Assembly: GCA_020629695.1 (NCBI GenBank)
Contig: JAHDCV010000001.1
Location: forward strand, 128,785-172,067
Length of the DNA: 43,283 nt
Direction of reading: 5' to 3'
DNA from: Acidimicrobiales bacterium
Lineage (GTDB): Bacteria; Actinomycetota; Acidimicrobiia; Acidimicrobiales; SZUA-35
Part shown: positions 39,588 to 43,283 of the stretch, piece by piece
Position numbering within the stretch: the stretch's first letter is position 1
How the letters are laid out: every line of letters starts with the position of its first letter
Position numbers and translations under genes: made by a program
The notes under the pieces: model-generated
Told to the model about the DNA's origin: nothing
What the model saw: the letters and a program-made list of their open reading frames with translations, nothing else
The model's database searches: none

Positions 39588-40906
39588 CCGACCGAACGAC
39601 CCGACCCGCCGACCATCCCACCCTGGTGCTCCCCGGATCGCCGGTCAGCCGGCGCCGCTTCCTCACCGTGCTCGGCGGCACGGGTCTCGGCCTCGTCGCG
39701 TGCACCAACGGCTCGGGCTCGGCCGGTCGGGCGCCGGCTCCGTCGCCTCGACCCGTCGCGATCCCCCTCGCGATCGCCGACGCCGGACCACCTCCGGCGC
39801 TGGCCGCACCCGAGGATCGGGTCCTCGTGATCGTCGAGCTCTCGGGCGGGAACGACGGCCTGTCGACGGTCGTGCCGGCGAACGACGACGAGTATCGACG
39901 GCTTCGGGGCGATCTGGCGCTCGATCCGGACGAGGTGCACTGGCTCGACGACGACGTCGGTCTGCATCCCCGTTTGGAACGCCTCGCCCGCCACGGGGTC
40001 GCCACCGTCGAGGGGGTCGGCTCGGACCGGCCCGATCTCTCCCACTTCGCCATGGAGGAGCGGTGGATGCGAGGTGACGTGCGGGGCACCACGGCCGCAC
40101 GCGACAGCGTGCTCGCACGGCTCACCGCCGCCGTGTCCGCCGACGGCCGCCCCTTCGGCGCGGTGTCGGTCTCGGGCACCACCCACCACCTCTCGGCCTC
40201 GCCGTACGCCGTGGCGCTGTCCGATCCCGATGCCCTCTGGTTCCTGCGACCCGACCTCGAGTGGCCGGAGGCCGCCGGGCTCCGCGGCGCCTGGGCTGCC
40301 GCCGGGTCGGACCGGGCCGGCGACGTGCTCCTGCGACGATCGGCCGCTCAACTCAATGATCTCGCCGCACGACTGTCGAGCGGCGGGGTCGTCGATCGCG
40401 ACTGGGAGGATCCACTCGTCGCCGATTCGGGCCCGCTCGGGCCCGGGTTGGCCCTCGCCGCCGATCTCATCGAGGCCGAGGTCGGCGTGCGCGTGATCCA
40501 CGCCTCGCTCGGAGGATTCGACACCCACGACGGCCACGCCTGGGCTCACGACGACCTGATGCACCAGCTCGATCTCGGCATCGGCGGGTTCCTCGACCGT
40601 CTCGACGAGCGCGGCCTGGCCGAGTCGGTGGTGGTGGCCACCACGAGCGAATTCGGACGGCGACTCCGGGCGAACTCCTCCGGCGGTCTCGACCACGGCA
40701 CGGCCTCGACGATGCTCGTGGCCGGCGCGATCGGCTCGGCTCGCCATGGCGAACCGTCGTCGCTCACCTCGCTCGATGCCGACGACAACCTGATCGCGAC
40801 CACGAACTTCGACCGCTACCTCGCGAGCCTCGGACAGGAATGGATGGGCGTCGACGCCGACTGGTTGCTGCCCGAAGCGGCCGAACCCCTGGGACTCTGG
40901 GCCTGA
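39584..40906 (+). CDS. DUF1501 family protein with Tat-type signal
   Basis: A 440-residue DUF1501 protein of the sulfatase/alkaline-phosphatase-like fold. The N-terminus SRRRFLTVLGGTGLGLVAC (about residues 23-41) is a twin-arginine signal ending in a lipobox-like LVAC, so it is probably exported folded and perhaps lipidated. The core has VIVELSGGNDGLSTVVP, SDRPDLSHFAMEERW, IHASLGGFDTHDGHAW and ATTSEFGRRLRANSSGGLDHGTASTMLVAG, the usual DUF1501 motifs. It is translationally coupled to DUF1800. Function of the pair is not established; both may depend on the adjacent two-component system through the shared upstream region. Confidence 0.92.
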   Translation: MTDRTTRPADHPTLVLPGSPVSRRRFLTVLGGTGLGLVACTNGSGSAGRAPAPSPRPVAIPLAIADAGPPPALAAPEDRVLVIVELSGGNDGLSTVVPANDDEYRRLRGDLALDPDEVHWLDDDVGLHPRLERLARHGVATVEGVGSDRPDLSHFAMEERWMRGDVRGTTAARDSVLARLTAAVSADGRPFGAVSVSGTTHHLSASPYAVALSDPDALWFLRPDLEWPEAAGLRGAWAAAGSDRAGDVLLRRSAAQLNDLAARLSSGGVVDRDWEDPLVADSGPLGPGLALAADLIEAEVGVRVIHASLGGFDTHDGHAWAHDDLMHQLDLGIGGFLDRLDERGLAESVVVATTSEFGRRLRANSSGGLDHGTASTMLVAGAIGSARHGEPSSLTSLDADDNLIATTNFDRYLASLGQEWMGVDADWLLPEAAEPLGLWA

Positions 40907-40948
40907 AGACGTCGGTGTGCACGCCGGGACCGGGCCGCGTGCGGTCGG

Positions 40949-40954
40949 TAGGCT
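40949..40954 (+). promoter_or_regulatory. -10 hexamer of the glycine-rich protein gene
   Basis: TAGGCT is six bases before ATG 40961, leaderless pattern. Confidence 0.5.
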
Positions 40955-40960
40955 CCGTCC

Positions 40961-42184
40961 ATGGCGACACCGATCCCGCACGCGCTCGTCCGACCGGCCC
41001 GACTCGTCTGGTCGACGCTCACGATCGTGGTGACGGTCGTGGTGATGATCGCCTCGACGGCCGGGCCGGCGTCGGCGCAATCCGCCTCCGAGCTGGCCGG
41101 CGACCTCGATCGTGCCGGGAGTTCGGTCGACGGGGCCGTCAACGCCGATCTGGCCGCTGCGATCTCGACGGCGAACTCGTCGGGGATCGGCTACGTCGAA
41201 GGCGACTTCGGCGACGGTGACGCCGCGACCGCACTCGCCGAGTCCATCGCGGCGGAGCTCGCCTCGTCCGGGAGCGCCATCCACACCGTGATCGTGCGGA
41301 GTGACGGCGGCGTCGGCGGTTGGTCGAACATCCACGGGTCGAGTGATGTGATCGCGGCGATCGATCGCGGGTTCGCCTCGTTCGCCTCGGGTGAGAACGG
41401 CGACGGCCTGGTCGCGGTGACCGATGCACTCGCAGGCGGCACGAGCGCCGCGACGTCCGGCACGTCCGGCGGAGGTGTCTCCAGTGGGGTGCTCGTCGGC
41501 GGCGCCGGCGTGGTCGCCGCCGGTGGCGGCGCCTACTGGTATCGGAACAAGCGGCGCCGTGAGCGGCGGATCGTCGAGGACATGGAAGCCGATCGGGCCG
41601 AGATCAACGAGCAGCTCCGAGACAACGCCGACAAGGTCATCGACCTCGGCGACGCCGTGCTGACCTCCGGCGACGCCGAGCTCCAGCAGATCTACACCGA
41701 GGCATCCGAGACCTACCAGGACGTCTCCCGCTCGATCGAGGCCGCCGCGACGCCGGAGGCCATCGACGCCCTCGATGACCGCATCGATCACGCCGAATGG
41801 CAGTTCGAGCTCATCGAGGCCCGCCTCGCCGGTGACCCCGACCCCAGATCACCGGCAGAGTTGGCCGAGGAGGCGGCGGCGAAGCAGGCCGTCGAGCGGT
41901 CGAAGCCGGCGCTCGGCAAGGACGAGACGATCTTCGCCCCGCCCGGCGGGTCCACGACGGCGCCGCGGCCACCGGCCTCGCCCGTGCCGGTGCCGATGCC
42001 CCGTGGCGGCTACGGACGGCGACGTCGGCGTGGTGGCATGGGCCCGATCATCATCGGCGGCGGCGGTTGGGGTGGCGGCAGCCGACGCACCCAACGCCGG
42101 CACGGCGGCGGCGGCGGTTTCAGCGGAGGCGGCGGCGGAGGGCGCAGTTTCGGCGGCGGCGGAGGCGGCGGCCGGAACTTCTGA
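40961..42184 (+). CDS. Membrane protein with Gly-rich C-terminal tail (TPM/YgcG-like architecture)
   Basis: A 407-residue protein. A signal peptide (LTIVVTVVVMIASTAGPASA, cleaved near ASAQS at about residue 40) leads to an outside domain up to about 165, one membrane helix (GVLVGGAGVVAAGGGAYWY) followed by a basic stop signal NKRRRERR, then a cytosolic coiled coil (about 195-300). The end is low-complexity: Pro-rich, then RRRRRGG, then repeats of Gly with Phe, Ser and Arg to GGRNF. The layout resembles TPM-domain (YgcG-like) proteins, but the outside part matches only loosely. Function unknown. The Gly-Arg tail may bind nucleic acid or form condensates; that is speculation. Confidence 0.78.
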   Translation: MATPIPHALVRPARLVWSTLTIVVTVVVMIASTAGPASAQSASELAGDLDRAGSSVDGAVNADLAAAISTANSSGIGYVEGDFGDGDAATALAESIAAELASSGSAIHTVIVRSDGGVGGWSNIHGSSDVIAAIDRGFASFASGENGDGLVAVTDALAGGTSAATSGTSGGGVSSGVLVGGAGVVAAGGGAYWYRNKRRRERRIVEDMEADRAEINEQLRDNADKVIDLGDAVLTSGDAELQQIYTEASETYQDVSRSIEAAATPEAIDALDDRIDHAEWQFELIEARLAGDPDPRSPAELAEEAAAKQAVERSKPALGKDETIFAPPGGSTTAPRPPASPVPVPMPRGGYGRRRRRGGMGPIIIGGGGWGGGSRRTQRRHGGGGGFSGGGGGGRSFGGGGGGGRNF

Positions 42185-42200
42185 CCGGACGGCGCGGCCG

Positions 42201-43250
42201 ATGCGAGGAGGCCCCGAACCCGACGTCGAGCCAGATGTGCTCGACGAGATCGACGACACACTGCTGCCCGGCTACGAACCCATCGAGGTCGGGGTCCCCG
42301 GCGATGTCACACCGCCCGACCAAGATGGCTCCATGACGTTGTCCGTGGTCAGCCCCGATCTCGAGGTGGAGACCGAGCTCGTCGCGGCGGGCGCCCCCGG
42401 CGAGGTCACCTCGGAAGACGGCGAGGGCGTCGAGCTGCCGCCGCACCTCTCCCCCTCCTCGGCGTCGGCATTCGACCATTGCCCGAGGCGATGGAAGTTC
42501 AAGTACGTCGATCGGCTGAAGGAGCCATCCGGGCAACCGGCGCTCGTCGGCACCTTCGCCCACCGGGTGCTCGAGCTGCTCTGCGAGCTGCCGCCCGGCG
42601 GACGGACCCAGGAGACGGCGAAGGCACTGGCGCGCCAGTGCTGGCCCGAGATGGCCGACGACCCGGAGTTCGCGGCGTTGGAGCTCGACGACGAGGGCGA
42701 ACGGGCGTTCCGCTGGCAATCGTGGCTCGCGATCGCCGGCCTCTGGGCGCTGGAGGACCCGGCCGACGTGGACGTCGTCGGCACCGAGCGCAAGGTGTCG
42801 GCCCAGCTGGGCGACGTGCCGTTCCTCGGCATCGTCGACCGTCTGGATCGGCGCGAGGGCCAGCTCGTGGTGAGCGACTACAAGTCGGGCACCGTGCCCC
42901 GCCTCCGATTCCGCGGCGACAAGATCCAGCAGGTCCTGCTGTATGCGGCCGCGATCGCCGAGACCGAAGGGGAGCTCCCGGATCGTGCCCGCCTGCTCTA
43001 CCTCGGGCAGCGCATCATCGACATCCCTGTCACACCACGACGGCTCGAGGAGGCGACCGGTGCGCTCGGCACCACCTGGGACGAGGTGGGCACCGCCTGC
43101 TCGGCCGGCGCCTTCGAGGCCAAACCCGGGGTGTTGTGCGGTTGGTGTCCCTTCGCCGAACAGTGTCCGGAGGGCCTCGGTGAGCTCCGGAAACGGCAGG
43201 CGAACGGCAACCTGCCGGCGCACGCCCCCGCCAAAGCACTCGTGGCCTGA
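42201..43250 (+). CDS. PD-(D/E)XK nuclease, RecB/Cas4-like with Fe-S cysteines
   Basis: A 349-residue nuclease. After a disordered acidic N-terminus (to about residue 80), LSPSSASAFDHCPRRWKFKYVDRL starts the domain with the first cluster cysteine. The His is in VGTFAHRVLELL, the catalytic core reads GIVDRLDRREGQLVVSDYKSG (Asp ... Asp-x-Lys), and QQVLLYAAAI is motif QhxxY. The other three cysteines are in CGWCPFAEQCPEG, the AddB/Cas4-type set. Such proteins cut single-stranded or end DNA in repair. No Cas genes, RecC or helicase domain are present. ATG 42333 is an alternative start at the domain. A 22-base repeat follows its stop. Confidence 0.88.
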   Translation: MRGGPEPDVEPDVLDEIDDTLLPGYEPIEVGVPGDVTPPDQDGSMTLSVVSPDLEVETELVAAGAPGEVTSEDGEGVELPPHLSPSSASAFDHCPRRWKFKYVDRLKEPSGQPALVGTFAHRVLELLCELPPGGRTQETAKALARQCWPEMADDPEFAALELDDEGERAFRWQSWLAIAGLWALEDPADVDVVGTERKVSAQLGDVPFLGIVDRLDRREGQLVVSDYKSGTVPRLRFRGDKIQQVLLYAAAIAETEGELPDRARLLYLGQRIIDIPVTPRRLEEATGALGTTWDEVGTACSAGAFEAKPGVLCGWCPFAEQCPEGLGELRKRQANGNLPAHAPAKALVA

Positions 43251-43283
43251 CCAGCACAGCCCTCGTGGCCTGACCAGCACAGC
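43239..43283. repeat. 22-base direct repeat at the end of the window
   Basis: CTCGTGGCCTGACCAGCACAGC-type sequence at 43239-43260 recurs at 43262-43283, one base apart, and the second copy ends exactly at the last base. The first copy includes the nuclease stop codon. It may be a true tandem duplication or an end-of-contig assembly product. Confidence 0.7.

Noticed and set aside
38834-41791. Long minus-strand open frame opposite DUF1800, DUF1501 and the glycine-rich gene
   Set aside because: It is a mirror of strong GC codon bias; the coding strand has a Tat signal and family signatures.

Overview
The window looks like chromosomal DNA of a high-GC actinobacterium, plausibly an aquatic Acidimicrobiia-type lineage. 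The support is very high GC, GTG/ATG starts with GC-rich third codon positions, and actinobacterial marker families: a four-cysteine WhiB protein, a DUF2510 membrane protein, DUF3097, and a ferrochelatase with extra cysteines. There is no phage, IS element, CRISPR array, tRNA or rRNA that I can support. Genes are densely packed and no gene-free stretch exceeds 300 bases. Placement below phylum is inference.

Layout. (1) 159-4879: a carbohydrate (probably inositol-type) uptake and catabolism locus. An IolE-like isomerase/dehydratase and a sugar-binding lipoprotein run leftward; a LacI regulator and MmsA/IolA run rightward from a shared control region with two near-identical LacI operators. (2) 4938-12515: housekeeping and signalling genes (APH-like kinase, YbaK, lipoprotein, NfuA-like scaffold, ABC-F ATPase, SGNH hydrolase, DUF3097, GGDEF-EAL). 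(3) 12599-16964: a HEPN/coiled-coil/tail-anchor protein, an SDR, a site-2 protease, an AI-2E/PerM transporter and a glutaredoxin-like protein. (4) 17040-25243: two paralogous HTH-cobalamin-binding regulators of identical length flank a topoisomerase IV-like parC-parE pair, a DUF2510 protein and an endonuclease/phosphatase-family protein. (5) 25507-28954: WhiB, ferrochelatase, UbiB-type kinase and a small HELVH protein. (6) 29135-36407: a second sugar-uptake locus with a binding protein, a MalF permease fused to about 500 residues of extra membrane domain, a MalG permease and a GH13_18 phosphorylase. Two copies of the same LacI-type operator suggest regulation by an unlinked repressor, and no ATPase is present. 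(7) 36404-43250: an OmpR-type two-component pair, a DUF1800-DUF1501 pair with a Tat signal, a glycine-rich membrane protein and a PD-(D/E)XK nuclease with an Fe-S cysteine set.

Two expression modes are visible. Many stand-alone genes have a (T/C)ANNNT hexamer 6-8 bases before the start codon and no Shine-Dalgarno, the pattern of leaderless mRNAs. Operon-internal and transport genes have clear Shine-Dalgarno sequences or 4-base ATGA overlaps. The items I find most worth following are the paired CarH-like B12 sensors with a non-MerR-looking DNA-binding head, the fused permease with an internal repeat, and the HEPN-coiled-coil-membrane protein.
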